Assembly (NCBI GenBank): GCA_963930655.1
Contig: OZ005602.1
Span: forward strand, 28,719,840 to 28,783,839
Origin: Myrica gale
Taxonomy: Eukaryota > Streptophyta > Magnoliopsida > Fagales > Myricaceae
Direction of reading: 5' to 3'
Length of the DNA stretch: 64,000 nucleotides
Shown here piece after piece: positions 21,281 through 33,108 of this stretch; the stretch's first letter is position 1; each line of letters begins with the position of its first letter. The notes under the pieces are model-generated. The model was not told the DNA's origin. It made no database searches and was given only the letters and a program-made list of their open reading frames with translations. Position numbers and translations under genes: made by a program.

Positions 21281-22977
21281 CTACTTGTCTACAGGAAAAT
21301 GTACTCCGAGAGCAGGAGAATCTGAAAGAAGTGATTGGAGCTCTTCAATGTAATTTTCTAGATGACTAGAGCCTGAACTTTGCTCTTGCAAGCATGCTAC
21401 ATGAGAACTAGCCTCAGCATCTTCACTTTGTTTCCCACCTTCCTTTGCCAAGATATCATCATTAAATAACCTAAGGACATCCACTGTTGAAAGAGAATGA
21501 ACAGATTCATACAAGCTCCTGAATTTGTTTCTTCTTTCTTGTGTTTCAATTAACCTTTCTTTCAAGCCCTCTGGAAGGGATGCCAATGCACTGTGTATTT
21601 GGTTTCAGATACGAAAAAGAAAATGAAAGTTACTAAGTCAGCAGCAATGTGGACAAAAGTCAAATTTAGCTTTCCCGACCCCTCCCCTTCCTCTGGTCTT
21701 ACCTAGTAACACCTCTGACAACACCCCAGTTGTACCCAACCAAAACTGATTGCCTGAAGCCAATATTAAATCCTTCTTGTGCAGAAGTTTCTTTCCCAGC
21801 AGAGATACCTTCCCGATAGCCATGCTGACAAATTCAACAAGAATTAAAAATAAATGCTTATGCAGGGGAAAGATAAGGAAATAGACAAGAAAACCATCTG
21901 TAATTGTCTAATTACTGTATGATGATGGTCACGTCTCCTCTGCCACTCTCTGTCCAATTCAGATGACTCATCCAATTCCTCACCTGAACTGTCCCATATA
22001 GATCCACCTTCATGCTGCAAGTCATTCCCGTCAAAACCTAAAATCACAAGAGAAACCAGATGGATTGCTACGAAGTACTCAATTTCAAGTTCCAATCCAT
22101 AAGAATCTTTCTGCCCTAAGAATTATGAAGACACATTAAAGAGGGGTCCTTGCACGGACAATTTGAACCAGCCATTCTTCCAGGCAAATATAAAAGAATC
22201 TAACAACAATTACTGAAAGGTCCAATAGCTTCTGAAAATGAAAGTACATGTAGGAGGAAGGGTTTGTATTTACCCCCATATCCAGAAAACCTACTCAAAC
22301 ATACAAAACAGTGAAATGATGCATAAATTGCTCAGAGAAGGGGTAACACATAATGCCCGCAGATCGCCGGATACCAATAACTAGAAGATAGACAAAAAGA
22401 AGGTTTTGGTGGTCTTGGAATGGAAAAATCAGGTCTAAGGTCTTGGCTCACAAAGAAGGCTGCTCACTGACAGAGTGCAACACACATGAATTCAAGGTTC
22501 CACCTGAACTTAAGAACCCTCCTTTAGATGCTAACAATAATAATCTTAATCGCCAATCCTTAAAATTTCTGAAAAAAGTAAAAATATATAAAAAGGAAAC
22601 CGAAAACAGGAAGAGCTAAACCAAACAACTATTCTTTTCTCTTATTCTTTTTCCCATTTTTTCATTATATTGAATTAGCAAGGTACAACAAGGGATTTCA
22701 TCCAATAAGCTCACGATCACCCCGTTCTAATGCTGGATAGAAGTTCCATTTAGCCCGCTGGTTATATATCCCTTTTGCTCCACGAAAATAAAATGCAATG
22801 AACAATTGACACTTACAATTTTGAACATTCATTGCGAAACAGATCAATCAAATTAATATCCATACCATGAAAATCCCTTTCTCCAGTAATGGCAGTTGAA
22901 GAAGAAGCAGGACCCAATTCTATCTTCGATAACTTCAAAGTTTCCGAATAAAGCTCTGCAGCAAAACTTCCCTCCAT
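21281..22977 (-). CDS. Yae1/Lto1-type deca-GX3 domain protein
   Basis: Four exons on the minus strand: 22977-22866, 22037-21916, 21824-21703 and 21590-21281, giving 221 residues. The start MEGSFAAELYSE is at 22977. Exon 1 ends at CATG|GTATGG; this donor, rather than the more tempting GTAAGT at 22816-22811, is the only one I found that keeps the frame into exon 2. Exon 3 carries the domain: Gly at residues 80, 84, 88, 96, 100, 108, 112 and 116, the GX3 spacing of the Yae1 N-terminal domain (GYREGISAGKE, GFNIGFRQSVLVGYNWG). In yeast and human, Yae1 and Lto1 form an adaptor that recruits the cytosolic Fe-S assembly machinery to the ABCE1/Rli1 ribosome-recycling ATPase. In plants the family is usually annotated only as Yae1-domain protein, so the role is inferred. 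The C-terminal half is Glu/Ser-rich. No break is seen. Confidence 0.85.
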
Positions 22978-23850
22978 CTGTGCAACCATAACCACATAGT
23001 ATAGGAACCGGCATAATGTAAGTCCAACATACCAATGAGGGAACCACTCAGAGCAAAAACGCAATCACAAACTTTTAAAGCACCAATAGAAAATCTGATT
23101 TCAGAAGACAATTTTATTGGAAACCATAAATTGGCAAGCCCGACTACCCATGAAGTAAACAAGAGAGCTGCCAAAGTTAAACCAACCCATACACAAATCC
23201 CACCTGTACTGTGGTGCTGTTCAAAGTAGAGATTTAAGCCACAGAAAATATCACTAACGAACAGGCATAACAGGTCTGAAACTTATGGCACAGAAAAAAT
23301 CAAAACTGTGGGCACTATGCCATTCCATCGAACAGGTAGAATGCCCCAAAATAGTGAAGAAACATACTAGTATACGAGGGAAGCAATAAATATAAAAAAT
23401 CAACACTTTCCTACAAAAACCAACATCTGACATCAAACCCCGGATATAGACAGGTGAAAATTTTGAGATTTTGATGAAAACCAACATTCAAATGTGTATA
23501 ATTTTCCCTACGGCGCATATGAAAAAAAAAATTAGCAAAAGAATGTTCCAAGCGATATAAAAGAAAGAGCTGTTCCATTAACAAGATCTACGAAGAAATT
23601 TAAAAGAAAAAAAAGACCATCTTGCTTGGATTACCAGAAATCCTTTTGCTTGGTCGAAAGCTTTTGGATGATTCCAATAAAATCAGACTAGGAAATCTCT
23701 CGCTTTCTCTGACTCTCTGTCTTGTCTCTCTTTGGTGGTTCTATTATCTACGTGGTACCGACCGACTTTTTTCTCCTCCAAAACTAAAAGAACATTGTGA
23801 ATTTGTGACCAGTGAAGGGCCAACTGACAGAGGTTCCCAACAGTGAAGGG
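22978..23850 (-). promoter_or_regulatory. Upstream region of the Yae1-like gene
   Basis: Leader and promoter are expected here on the minus strand. No clear TATA box was identified and the short open frames lack motifs. Placement rests only on gene order. Confidence 0.35.
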
Positions 23851-24162
23851 GCTAGTAATATCTCAGTTATTGGGCCGTTTGGCCCGTTTGGTATGTATAT
23901 GGACCTTTGGGCCTTTGTTGTAATTAGCTGTTTGTTCTTATTGTATTGTAGTCGGCCGTTATGGTCCGTTTATGCAGTGCGCCTTGCCGACTTCTCTTGT
24001 AATTTTTTCCCACTTATAAATAAAAATAATTTTATATATACAGTCCTAGTAAAGTAGGTTGATTATAGAGTCATAGACTCCTCTTTCGGTCATAATTATT
24101 TATTTAAAATGCATTATGTATGAATAGGAGCTGGCTCCTATTAGTTGCTTTAGAAAAGAAAG

Positions 24163-24522
24163 GGTTAAATACATATTGTACTTTTATTTTTGGAGTCATT
24201 TACATTTTGTACTTTGATATTTTATTTTTGAGACATTAGATCCCTTATCTTCAAATTTTTTGCAATGTGGACCCCTTACCCGATTTGACCGTTTAAATTG
24301 AAGGATTTCGTCAACACGTGGACCACTTCAAGTTACCTTTGTAGCGAGCGACCGGCTCGTCGAGCCTCTCACGTGTCGAAGAAATCCGTCGATTTAGACG
24401 ACCAAATCAGGTACGGGGTCCACATTGCAAAAATATTATAAATGGTCCAATATCTCAAAAATAAAATATCGGGATGTAAAATATAAATGACCCCAAAGAT
24501 AAGGAGAAAGTGTATTTAATCC
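24163..24522. mobile_element. Foldback element (GGTTAAATACA ends)
   Basis: Long imperfect inverted repeat. The left end GGTTAAATACA pairs with TGTATTTAATCC at the right end. Inner arms pair TTTTTTGCAATGTGGACCCC (about 24258-24277) with GGGGTCCACATTGCAAAAAT (about 24416-24435), and GGATTTCGTC with a GACGGATTTC-type stretch. The words TTAAATACA and 'no coding' architecture are shared with the element at 14212-14690, which starts GCTTAAATGCA. No open frame. Confidence 0.7.
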
Positions 24523-24875
24523 AAAAAGAAAACTTATGGAGTTCAAAGTACTATGGGTTCCTAGATTTTAAGATATAATTTTTTGATTGGATTTTTTGAA
24601 ACACTACTTACCATTTTGTAGTGCCAATCTGCGGGCTTTTGATTAAAAATGCTCCTTCTATATTTTTTGAGCTTCATAAAATTTAGAAGATCATTTGCTT
24701 TTTTGGAGTTAATTTTTTTAATAAATATTATAAACTAATCAAGGTTGCTTTTGAAACATATTTAGACTAATTCTATCCCGTCATGCACAGGAAAGACATG
24801 TGAGACTTAACCTTATATTATTTCTTTCTTATTAATTCTCGTCTTCCTCGTCACGTGGGACTCGAGATGTTACGA

Positions 24876-25119
24876 CTATGTTTGTTTAAGTTTTCAGAAA
24901 GTTTTCAAAAACTTCTCACTCACTTTTTCATCAATTCCAACACATTTTCACCAATCCCAATAATTTTTTCATCAATTTCAATACATTTTTACCTATCCCA
25001 ATAACTTTTTACAAATTTCAACAACTTTTAACTAACTTTTTACCAATCCCAAGAACATCTACACTACTTCCAAAAAAATCAAAAAACAAAAACTGTTTTG
25101 AGAACTAAACCAAACATAG
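24876..25119. mobile_element. MITE-like element, GTTTG-ended family
   Basis: Terminal inverted repeat CTATGTTT (24876-24883) and AAACATAG (25112-25119). The interior repeats pyrimidine-rich words such as ATCAATTCCAACA, CCAATCCCAA and ACTTTTTA. It resembles 3065-3352 in ends and composition. No coding capacity. Confidence 0.6.
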
Positions 25120-25754
25120 CCTTACATACCTTGAGAAAGATGAGTGGTAGGCCATAAAGATGAGTTTACCTTGAAATTTCAGTCAACCAAGAGTTATTAA
25201 GCAGATAAAGATATTATTTTTCTTAGCAGATAGTGTGGCTAAAGAATTTTAGGCTAATGTTCGTAGGGAATCAAATTGATGGCTTGGATAGGTTGCTAGG
25301 AGGGATCAACAGGAATGTTCCCTCTACTTTTCGGAGGAAGCAGCCCCTCTGATCATGTTCTGTGAAACGGAATTGGCAGTTGTGTTCTCTAGACTTTGAA
25401 ACTGAACCATAAGAGAAGGCTTCTCCCATCATTTATGTTGTCCAGAGTGTGCTATGATGTCCAGGATATGATATTCACTGTTCTGTGCTGTCCACCATAT
25501 CAAATGCAACATTCACTATCTTTTTTAATTTACTGTCCGAATTAAATGATTCAATTCAGAGAGAAATATACACTACATATGAGTCATACAATATTTAATA
25601 TTATCGGTATTAATTATCGGGCAATGTGAACTATAATGTGAAACTCGTATGCTGCGTCTATTTCTTTCCAAATTGGATCATCCAATATAAGTAGCAAATT
25701 AAAGAGAACCTTTATCCCAAATAGAATCTCCTCTTGCGATTGTAAGTTCATTAT

Positions 25755-26120
25755 TTAATTATTAGGGGAAAGTACTGACACTTTGCACCCAATCTTTTAA
25801 TTTCGTAACATTGAACCTCTGGAGTTTTGATTTTCGGTGATTTGCTTCCTCTCGTTAAATTGAATCGTTCAAATTAATAAAAAATAGGGAAAATACGGTT
25901 TTTTTCCCTAGGTTAGCCAACAAAGCACAAAACATCTTTTTGAGGGTAAATTTTTTTTATCTGTTTACGTTAGTTATAATGGTCAAATTTAACGAAAGGT
26001 GCAAATCACTGGAAATCGAAACTTAAATGACTTTAATGTCACGAAATTAAAAGACGGGCTGCAAAGTGTCACTGCCCCGTACTTGGGAGTGCAAAGCTAA
26101 TTTTCTCCTAATTATTATGT
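25755..26120. mobile_element. Foldback element (ACACTTTGCA family)
   Basis: Inverted arms: GACACTTTGCACCCAATC, then TTTTAATTTCGT, on the left (about 25777-25806) match ACGAAATTAAAAGACGGG and GCTGCAAAGTGTC on the right (about 26041-26070). The outer ends TAATTATTAGGGGAAA and CTCCTAATTATTA also pair. No open frame. This is a third foldback family, distinct from those at 14212 and 24163. Confidence 0.7.
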
Positions 26121-27540
26121 TTTCTCACAAGAAGTGGCATCACAACACAGAAGAGTCTTTTAACCGGAGGTTGAAGTAAATGAAGAGGAGATGGATGGAA
26201 TTATGATCTTAATTAGGCGTAGATAGAGCCAATCTCTGTCAACTAAGCTATAATGATTGAGGATCTCGAACTTTGGAATGGAAATACCGACAGAAAAACA
26301 GGGATGGAAATGTTTTTCTTGTGAAATCCAAAAGCTTACCAGATTGATTTCCACAGAGAAACAACAGGAAAAACCATTCAAAAGCTTTCCTTCTTGATAT
26401 AGATTCGACTGCTCCTTTATGATTTGATGACCTCACTTATTATGGCACAAGTCAATGAAAATCTCCTATATGCGTGGCTTTCACAACCCAAGATCCTGTA
26501 GAAATTCCACTCTGACATCAATAAATTTTGTCTGCAATTTTGGTTTGTGCATTATGTAAGTTGATATATTTGACTACCCGAGACAGAAGGCAAGTCTATG
26601 AAGTAAAACAACAGCTTCAACAAAGCTGAACAGAGAAAGAAAATTTCAGTATGAGTTGGATCCCCTTATAATTAATCTGGATTCTGTTTGCAGGAGGGAA
26701 TGCGATCAGTATCTGTCCAGATAACCTTTTACATAGCAGATTTCTCTGTTTCTTGGAGACAGACGTGCAGGCAGGAAAAGATCAATAAACAGAAGGCCAA
26801 AGAGCAAAAGCCACTCATCAATTGCTTGTGAAATGCGTATGAGCACGGGCAGGTTATACACTTTCCCGAAGCGGAAAATGAAAAATGAGATAAGAGATGT
26901 TAGCATTAGCGGAAAATTGATCCTATAGTCTTACCCACTATCAAGCGGTTGAGGATCTACCACTAAAGAGATAATATGCTTACCCGTGAAGACGAAAGTT
27001 GATGCCAACGATAAAACATTATAATATGTCTTTAAGTTGAGGTGTAAGTCATGTGGTACATGTGAAGATCACCTAAAGGACCTACGGATCTAAAACATGG
27101 ATCATGCATCACGTTGTTTGACTAATCTAGCCAGCATCCAGCAATCTGCTGGGATCCTATAAGAGTGGTTCTATGCTATCCCCTTCTAAGAAGGGACCTC
27201 TGGAGTGTGGACCATCTCCGGCTCTGCAACAATAAACATGAAGATGGCAAATAATGTGACCGAAAAGGAAGGCATCATTAATTACGTTCGTCATTCTTAA
27301 ATAGCAAGAGCTGAATCGGAAACTTTTCATACATGCCACTAGGCACTAGTGCTTTGCCTCTGTTTACGGGAGATTTTTAAGGTAACTTTAAGAGTCTTGT
27401 CTTAAGATGTTGACATGTTAATTACCAGTGATGAAAACCATAAAATTTTAAAAAAAACTTCAAAATATTATCTAGAGAAATTATAACCTTTTTTACGTAT
27501 CAAACAACTAGAAAGATTCTCTGTTTGCGGCTCTCGTTCT
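26121..27540. other. Spacer upstream of the TBL gene
   Basis: No gene or repeat family is recognised; open frames here lack motifs. The 3' part is expected to hold the TBL promoter. A TATATATA run at 27550-27557 lies 54-61 bp before the ATG and may be part of the leader. Confidence 0.4.
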
Positions 27541-27610
27541 CTCTTGTATGTATATATATTGATTCTAATCTCTGCATCACTCTCTCGGTCTCTTTCACCA
27601 GAAACAAAAG

Positions 27611-27900
27611 ATGGGTTTTGGAACTCAGAGATCTTGCTCCGTCCTTGTTACCTTCTTTGTGATTTACACATGTCTTTGTTTAGCGAACTCTGCGAAGTAT
27701 ACACAGAATGTGAAGGGGAGAAAACAGCAGAGGAACTGTAACTTGTACGAAGGGAATTGGGTGTTCGACGTTTCGTACCCTCTGTACGACTCTCAGTCTT
27801 GCCCTCACATCCGAAAGGAGTTCGACTGCCAAAAGTATAGTCGGCCTGATGATTTCTACCTCAAATATAGATGGCAGCCCAAGGAATGTGACTTACCCAG

Positions 27901-27939
<39 letters not shown>

Positions 27940-28482
27940 GCACTTCTACAGTCTGCGCGCATGTTATGTCTTACTCTGTTCTCCTCTTGGGCATGTGAGT
28001 CCCCAGACAAAAGCTAAAAGAAAAAACCAAACCAGTTGTTCGTGTTCTCTCCATAGCCTGCCCTGTATTTATCAACATTCTTGTAAAGGTTTGGTGACCA
28101 GAGTGTATTTTTCTCGTCGTGCGCTGTACTTTTTGACCTTTTCTTTACTTTTGCCCTTTTCAGAGGAGAACTTTGTACCATCTTTTTGCAAGCTCCCCCT
28201 AATTTAACCTTTTGGAGGCATTATAATATCTCTTGAATCACAGTTTTATAGCCCCCCCCCCCCCCCTCCTTTTATAGTACACATTTGTTAAATTATTTTT
28301 ATATGCAATTATGCGTTGGGGTAGATTCTGCCAAGTATATTTACAGCATTAGACCATCTATGAACATCTAGGATATTATAGAGTGTGCAATCTTGTGAAC
28401 TTTGACTTCTTTTTTTTTCGAACTTTACAGCCATTGATCTTCTGAGGTTCTTTCCTCAAGAAGTGCCAACAAATATAACAGA

Positions 28483-28524
<42 letters not shown>

Positions 28525-29780
28525 GGTACCCTTTTGTTGGGGGGGGGGTGTTTTTTGGGATTTGTGTAACGAAAGTTTCCCCACTGGAATGTGGGAAAAC
28601 ATTGCAGATTTGACGGTCAAGATTTTTTACGGAGGCTTCAGGGCAAGAAGATCATGTTTATAGGGGACTCCGTTAGTCTCAACCAGTGGCAATCTCTAAT
28701 GTGCTTGCTTCATGCAGCTGTGCCTAATTCCCAAACCATAGAGCAGAGCAATGAGTCGCTTTCTATCACGACCTTCCAGGTAAGTGAACTATGGTATACC
28801 TACCACAGGCACATTTCCATTTGCCTCACTTGCCCTTGAATTTTAGACTCAACTTTGTAGGACTATGGAGTTTCGGTCATGCTCTTTAACTCTCACTACT
28901 TGGTAGACATCGAAGAAGAACAAGTTGGTCGAGTTCTAAAGCTTGATTCCCTGAAGAATGGCAACGTCTGGAAAGATATAGATGTGCTAGTTTTTAACAC
29001 ATGGCTTTGGTGGTACCGTAGAGGACCTACGCAGCCGTATGAGCTCTATGAAGTCAAGCATATTGTGTTACTTTCATGAGAATAACAAGCTACAAAGAAT
29101 GTGACTTTAAACATGAGCTTTCTGCGGCCTTTCTCTGTTTAATTGCAGATGGGATTATATTGAAGATGGAAACAAGGTTCTCAAGGACATGGATCGGATG
29201 GATGCTTTTCGCAAAGCTCTGACTAGTTGGGCTAAGTGGGTTGATAGAGATGTTGATCCAACAAAAACGCAAGTAATTTTCCAAGGAATTTCTCCTTCCC
29301 ATTACAAGTAAGTTATTTTTTTCTTTTCTTTTCCTTTTCTTCTATATTTTGAACTCAAGAAGATTAATTAATAATGGGGCTAAGCACATGCCTTACCTTT
29401 TCTCTTTTCTTGCCCCAAAGTATCAAACTGGTAATATGTTTCCATGACTTCATATCTACTGTTTTTTTTTGTTGTGTCAAACTAGTGGCAAGGACTGGGA
29501 TGAGCCAGGAGTGAAAAACTGCTCAAAGGAGACAGAGCCATTTAGCGGGTCAACGTATCCAAGTGGATTGCCACAAGCAGCATATGTAGTGAACGATGTC
29601 TTGGCCACAATACAGAATCCTGTTCATTTGCTAAACATTACGGCTCTCTCGCAACTCAGAAAAGATGCACATCCTAGCTCTTACAATGCATTCAAGGGCA
29701 TGGACTGCACCCATTGGTGTGTTGCTGGGCTTCCAGACACATGGAATCAGCTTCTGTATGCGGCTCTGATCTCTAATTGA
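27611..29780 (+). CDS. Trichome birefringence-like (TBL) polysaccharide O-acetyltransferase
   Basis: Five exons: 27611-27900, 28608-28779, 28861-29036, 29149-29307 and 29486-29780, giving 363 residues. The N-terminus is a hydrophobic signal peptide or signal anchor, followed by the Cys-rich TBL domain ([31 protein letters not shown], residues about 44-97). The DUF231/PC-esterase domain follows, with the GDS motif at residues 116-118 ([11 protein letters not shown]) and the DxxH-type motif at 339-344 (DCTHWC), which together supply the catalytic Ser, Asp and His. TBL proteins are Golgi enzymes that O-acetylate xylan, mannan, xyloglucan or pectin. This short protein without a long N-terminal region resembles the TBL37-TBL43 group, but the substrate cannot be read from sequence. 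All splice sites keep the frame, and intron 1 is loaded with simple repeats. Intact and probably functional. Confidence 0.9.
27901..28607. repeat. Simple-repeat-rich intron 1 of the TBL gene
   Basis: Within about 700 bp: a CT run of about 15 units starting just after the donor (27904-27934), a C run at about 28252-28266, a TA run at about 28485-28520 and a G run at about 28540-28549. These would be very polymorphic in length. Confidence 0.9.
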
Positions 29781-30420
29781 AAGATTCTTGATTGTATACT
29801 CGCAGTCAAAAAGCACAGCACTGAAAGCGAGAAAATAGTCTCCAGTATACCATTATATCAGTCGTAAAACTTGAACCACACAGAGACAGTGTCTGCATAG
29901 TTTACAAATTATTTCCATTGATACATAACCTATTCATGGATTTGATTTCTACCGAAAAAGTAATCACAGTGCTAAATGGAAATCTGCCTAGCCTATTGGG
30001 ATAGAAAGTATGAAAGTTCCTTTGAAATTCCTAGTACAGCAATTTTGTTGAGCAGTACGAGGCTTTGTAATGAACTCTCCCCATCTGTTCCATCTTTCTT
30101 TTTCTCCCTCTGAGCCACTATAATTTATTGCCTCGTGTTTGAAGAAAATAACCAGACTTAGGCACTTAATGCCAGATTTGTGAACTTTACAAGGGTTTCT
30201 GAGGGAGAAGGGAGGAAGTGCGGTATTAAATTTATTCTTGCAAGTATAATCATCTTTACTTCAAACCTACTCTACCAAAAGCACCAAAAGAGGCAACACG
30301 TAGAAAACAGGGAAACAAAAGGTAAATAATGGTTTCTTGAAGATGCATCAACCAGGCCAGTCCTTTTTGAAAAGCTCTTCTCACATTTTATAATGGAAAG
30401 AATGCAGCTTCGACCCTTTC
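29781..30420. other. Spacer between the TBL and dirigent genes
   Basis: TBL 3' UTR and dirigent upstream region. No other gene or repeat recognised. Confidence 0.5.
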
Positions 30421-30426
30421 CCAGCC

Positions 30427-30434
30427 TATAAAAT
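30427..30434 (+). promoter_or_regulatory. TATA box of the dirigent gene
   Basis: TATAAAAT stands 76 bp before the ATG at 30510, a normal distance for a short plant leader. Confidence 0.65.
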
Positions 30435-30509
30435 GGTAACGATACTAAATACTAATGGACGCATGGTAGAGTTATATTTTTCGTCCACTAAAACTACTCA
30501 GACCCCCAA

Positions 30510-31085
30510 ATGGCTTGTTTCCTCACTCTCATCACTCTTTATTCCACAATCTTCTCAGCCTCGCTGAGTACCATCAGTGGAGCTTTCATCGAGGAAATTC
30601 CTGAAGCTATAGCGATAAAACATCAAGAAAAGATGAGCCACCTCCACTTCTACTTCCATGACATCCTTAGTGGCAAACACCCAAGTGCTATCAGAATTGC
30701 AGGGCAAACAGACAGTACCATTACCAACTTCGGGACCACAATGATGATTGATGATGCACTCACCGAAGGGCCTAAGCCCACATCAAAACTTGTTGGAAGA
30801 GCTCAGGGATTATATGCCATTGCTTGTCAAAGTGAGATTGCACTGCTTATGGTTATGAACTTAGCTTTCATTGAAGGTAAGTACAACGGAAGTAGCATTA
30901 GCATTCTTGGGAGAAATCCAGTGTTCAATAACGTCAGAGAAATGCCTATTGTCGGAGGTAGCGGGCTTTTCAGGCATGCTCGTGGCTATGCATTGGCACA
31001 TACAGTTTGGCTTGATCCAAACACAGGAGATGCCACTGTTGAGTACAATGTTTCTGTATGGCATTCGAGCTTGATGCTGGCTTAG
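30510..31085 (+). CDS. Dirigent protein
   Basis: Intronless, 191 residues. It has an N-terminal signal peptide (MACFLTLITLYSTIFSASLS) for secretion to the apoplast, then the eight-stranded dirigent barrel sequence: HFYFHDILSGKHPSAIRI, FGTTMMIDDALTEGP, KLVGRAQGLYAIACQSEIAL, MNLAFIEGKYNGSSISILGR, REMPIVGGSGLFRHARGYAL and DATVEYNVSVWHSS. These are the conserved dirigent blocks, including the acidic pair in MIDD and the GRAQG loop. Dirigent proteins have no oxidase activity; they direct stereoselective coupling of monolignol radicals into lignans, or help lignin or terpenoid coupling. It looks like the DIR-b/d type (similar to Arabidopsis DIR21-DIR23) rather than the pinoresinol-forming DIR-a type, so the substrate is unknown. 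Complete, with its own TATA box. Confidence 0.9.
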   Translation: MACFLTLITLYSTIFSASLSTISGAFIEEIPEAIAIKHQEKMSHLHFYFHDILSGKHPSAIRIAGQTDSTITNFGTTMMIDDALTEGPKPTSKLVGRAQGLYAIACQSEIALLMVMNLAFIEGKYNGSSISILGRNPVFNNVREMPIVGGSGLFRHARGYALAHTVWLDPNTGDATVEYNVSVWHSSLMLA

Positions 31086-32900
31086 CATGGCAATGGATGA
31101 GCCAGGGCCACTCTTTTTTCCCCTGTTTTCAGTCATTAACTCACTTCCAATCGTGTCTTGTTTACTTCCATCAAAACTCAATTGTGCCTTTTTTTTGTGA
31201 AGTTTATTTATTTTTCAAAAATATGAGTACTCTCTTGTACTGGCCCATCCATGGTTGCCACAGATATATTATTGCTGTGAAAAATAGTGAAATCATATGG
31301 ATATATGAATGCTCTGTCAGCTACATTTGAGTTCTCAACCCGTGTGTTTCTCTTCCATCTATGGCATGATCTCTATACTTCATACCGTGCTTGAACTATG
31401 GATCTAGTAGAAGACAAGGACGAGGGTGATCCCTATTGTGTAAAATGACAAGCTGTAGTATCGTGGGAAATAAGATTCGCGTGTTCGATCCATGACCAAA
31501 AGAGAATATCTGTTTATTTTCTCCCTCTCTTTGGTGAAGTAAATTGCTGGACAGAGAAGAATGATTGTCCAAGTACATTAGGAACAATGTAGACTATAAA
31601 CAACCAGCAATCGAAGAGGGGCAAACTCATTAGTGAAAATGACAAAAATTTTTTTACTACTCAATGAAAAAAAAATGTCTTAAAGAGTTGGGCTGGTAAA
31701 AAATAAAAAATTAATGTAAAAAAAATTGGGGGAGCCAATCGGGGCGCCCCCCCCACCCGCTTTTTGCCTCCGCCTATGTGTTTTTGAATACCACTGATCT
31801 CTTTTCATATTGGACTTCTGAAAGCACCCCATAGGCATAAAATAATCGGTCACGTTCTCCAGAATCTCCACCACAAGGAGGATTTTTACTCAAACGCCTA
31901 AATTTGACCAAGCCATTTGAGTTCTTTCAGTCTTTCCAACAGATTGGAAGTAAATCATTTGAATTGAAAAACCAACCCAATTCAGTTTGAGTTAGCTAGG
32001 CCGAAGCCGTCTAGTTTCACTGAAGTGGCTTCTCAGGCACTCAAAGATAGCTCTCACAGACAAAGGTGAAGGTCTGGAAAGCAGCCTTCCATGAACGTTT
32101 AGGAATTTCGGAAATAATTAGCTCTTTTCATTCGCTTTTCACAGGAAAAAGAAAAAGGAAAAGAAGCGGCATCTCATCCCTCCAATTTTCAGTCGATTTA
32201 CTTATCCATGTAAACAAACCTTTCTGTATTTTCTACTGAATCCTTCAAAAGATAACTTGTTAAATAAGACTAACAATTTCAGCTTTCCTTTTTTCTTATC
32301 TAATGATCCTCTTAGCTTGTTATCTTTTGTGGACTTTCCACTCTTTATAGGTCTCTTCCCACCCGTGGGTTTGAGTTTGTAAGGTCATTAAACCCTCTTG
32401 CTCGTTGGCCCAGTTGCTTCTACGGAGGGTCTACTGACACGCCCCGTAGAGCATGTAAAGGAAGTTTTCGAACGTTCTTGATTTTAATGAGAATTTGTGA
32501 GGTGTTATGACTAAAAAATAAAATAAAGATTAAGACTAACAAGTCCGCATTAATAATGATACAGTGTTTATATCCTTTATCTTGGATGGTTATTATTACA
32601 TCCGCAGTGAAATATTATACGCAAATAAAAACAAAGGAGATTTATCTAAAAAGTCAAAACACAATAAACAAGATGCTTATGATCTCATCCTTCCAAAATT
32701 ATAACGGTTTACGATCTGCGTGACAGAGTTCTTGTGTATTCTCTTTTCTAGCTACTCCAGTATTTTATTATGAGAAATTATTCAAAGATCAACCATTGGT
32801 TTTACTGTAAATCATTGAGATTGGTAAAATGAAATGGTTCAATACTCGAAAAAAATAAGATTAATGAACAGAATGTGCATTTTACATTGGATGGTTTGGT
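31086..32900. other. Spacer without recognised gene
   Basis: Dirigent 3' flank and repeat debris. A C-rich patch (31740-31790, including GGGGCGCCCCCCCC) looks like the edge of a transposon fragment, but no partner end was found. Confidence 0.4.
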
Positions 32901-32914
32901 ATTTTGATCATGAT

Positions 32915-32957
32915 CGCTACCATTGTTTTTTTTTTTTTCTAAGCCGCTACCATTGTT
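32915..32957 (-). mobile_element. Minimal poly(A) retroposon footprint
   Basis: A perfect 13-bp direct repeat CGCTACCATTGTT (32915-32927 and 32945-32957) flanks only 17 bp: an 11-T run plus CTAAGC. On the minus strand the insert reads GCTTAG followed by poly(A). It resembles the insert at 2223-2274, whose minus strand ends CTTAGC before its A run. It may be an almost completely 5'-truncated LINE insertion. Confidence 0.6.
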
Positions 32958-33108
32958 ATTTCTTTCTTCTTTTTTTCGGAAGGAGAAAAATCCATTGCAC
33001 CCATCTGTGAGTACATGACCTAGCTTGGATGTACTAATAGGCTTAACGCAATGGCAAATCCCGACGAGGCTGGAATGACCCACAATCCAAACTACAGTGG
33101 CTTGTTAA

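Noticed and set aside
22935-23174. Minus-strand frames upstream of the Yae1-like start
   Set aside because: They are leader or promoter sequence in other frames with no conserved motif; the family start MEGSFAAEL fits better.
25200-25300. Possible RNase H scrap (LADSVAKE on the plus strand)
   Set aside because: Only eight suggestive residues, followed by stop codons; too little to call a LINE.
31390-31510. tRNA-like B box (GTTCGATCC) near 31478
   Set aside because: No cloverleaf could be folded around it and no matching A box at the right distance.
31720-31800. GC-rich patch with GGGGCGCCCC as a transposon end
   Set aside because: No inverted partner or target duplication was found nearby.
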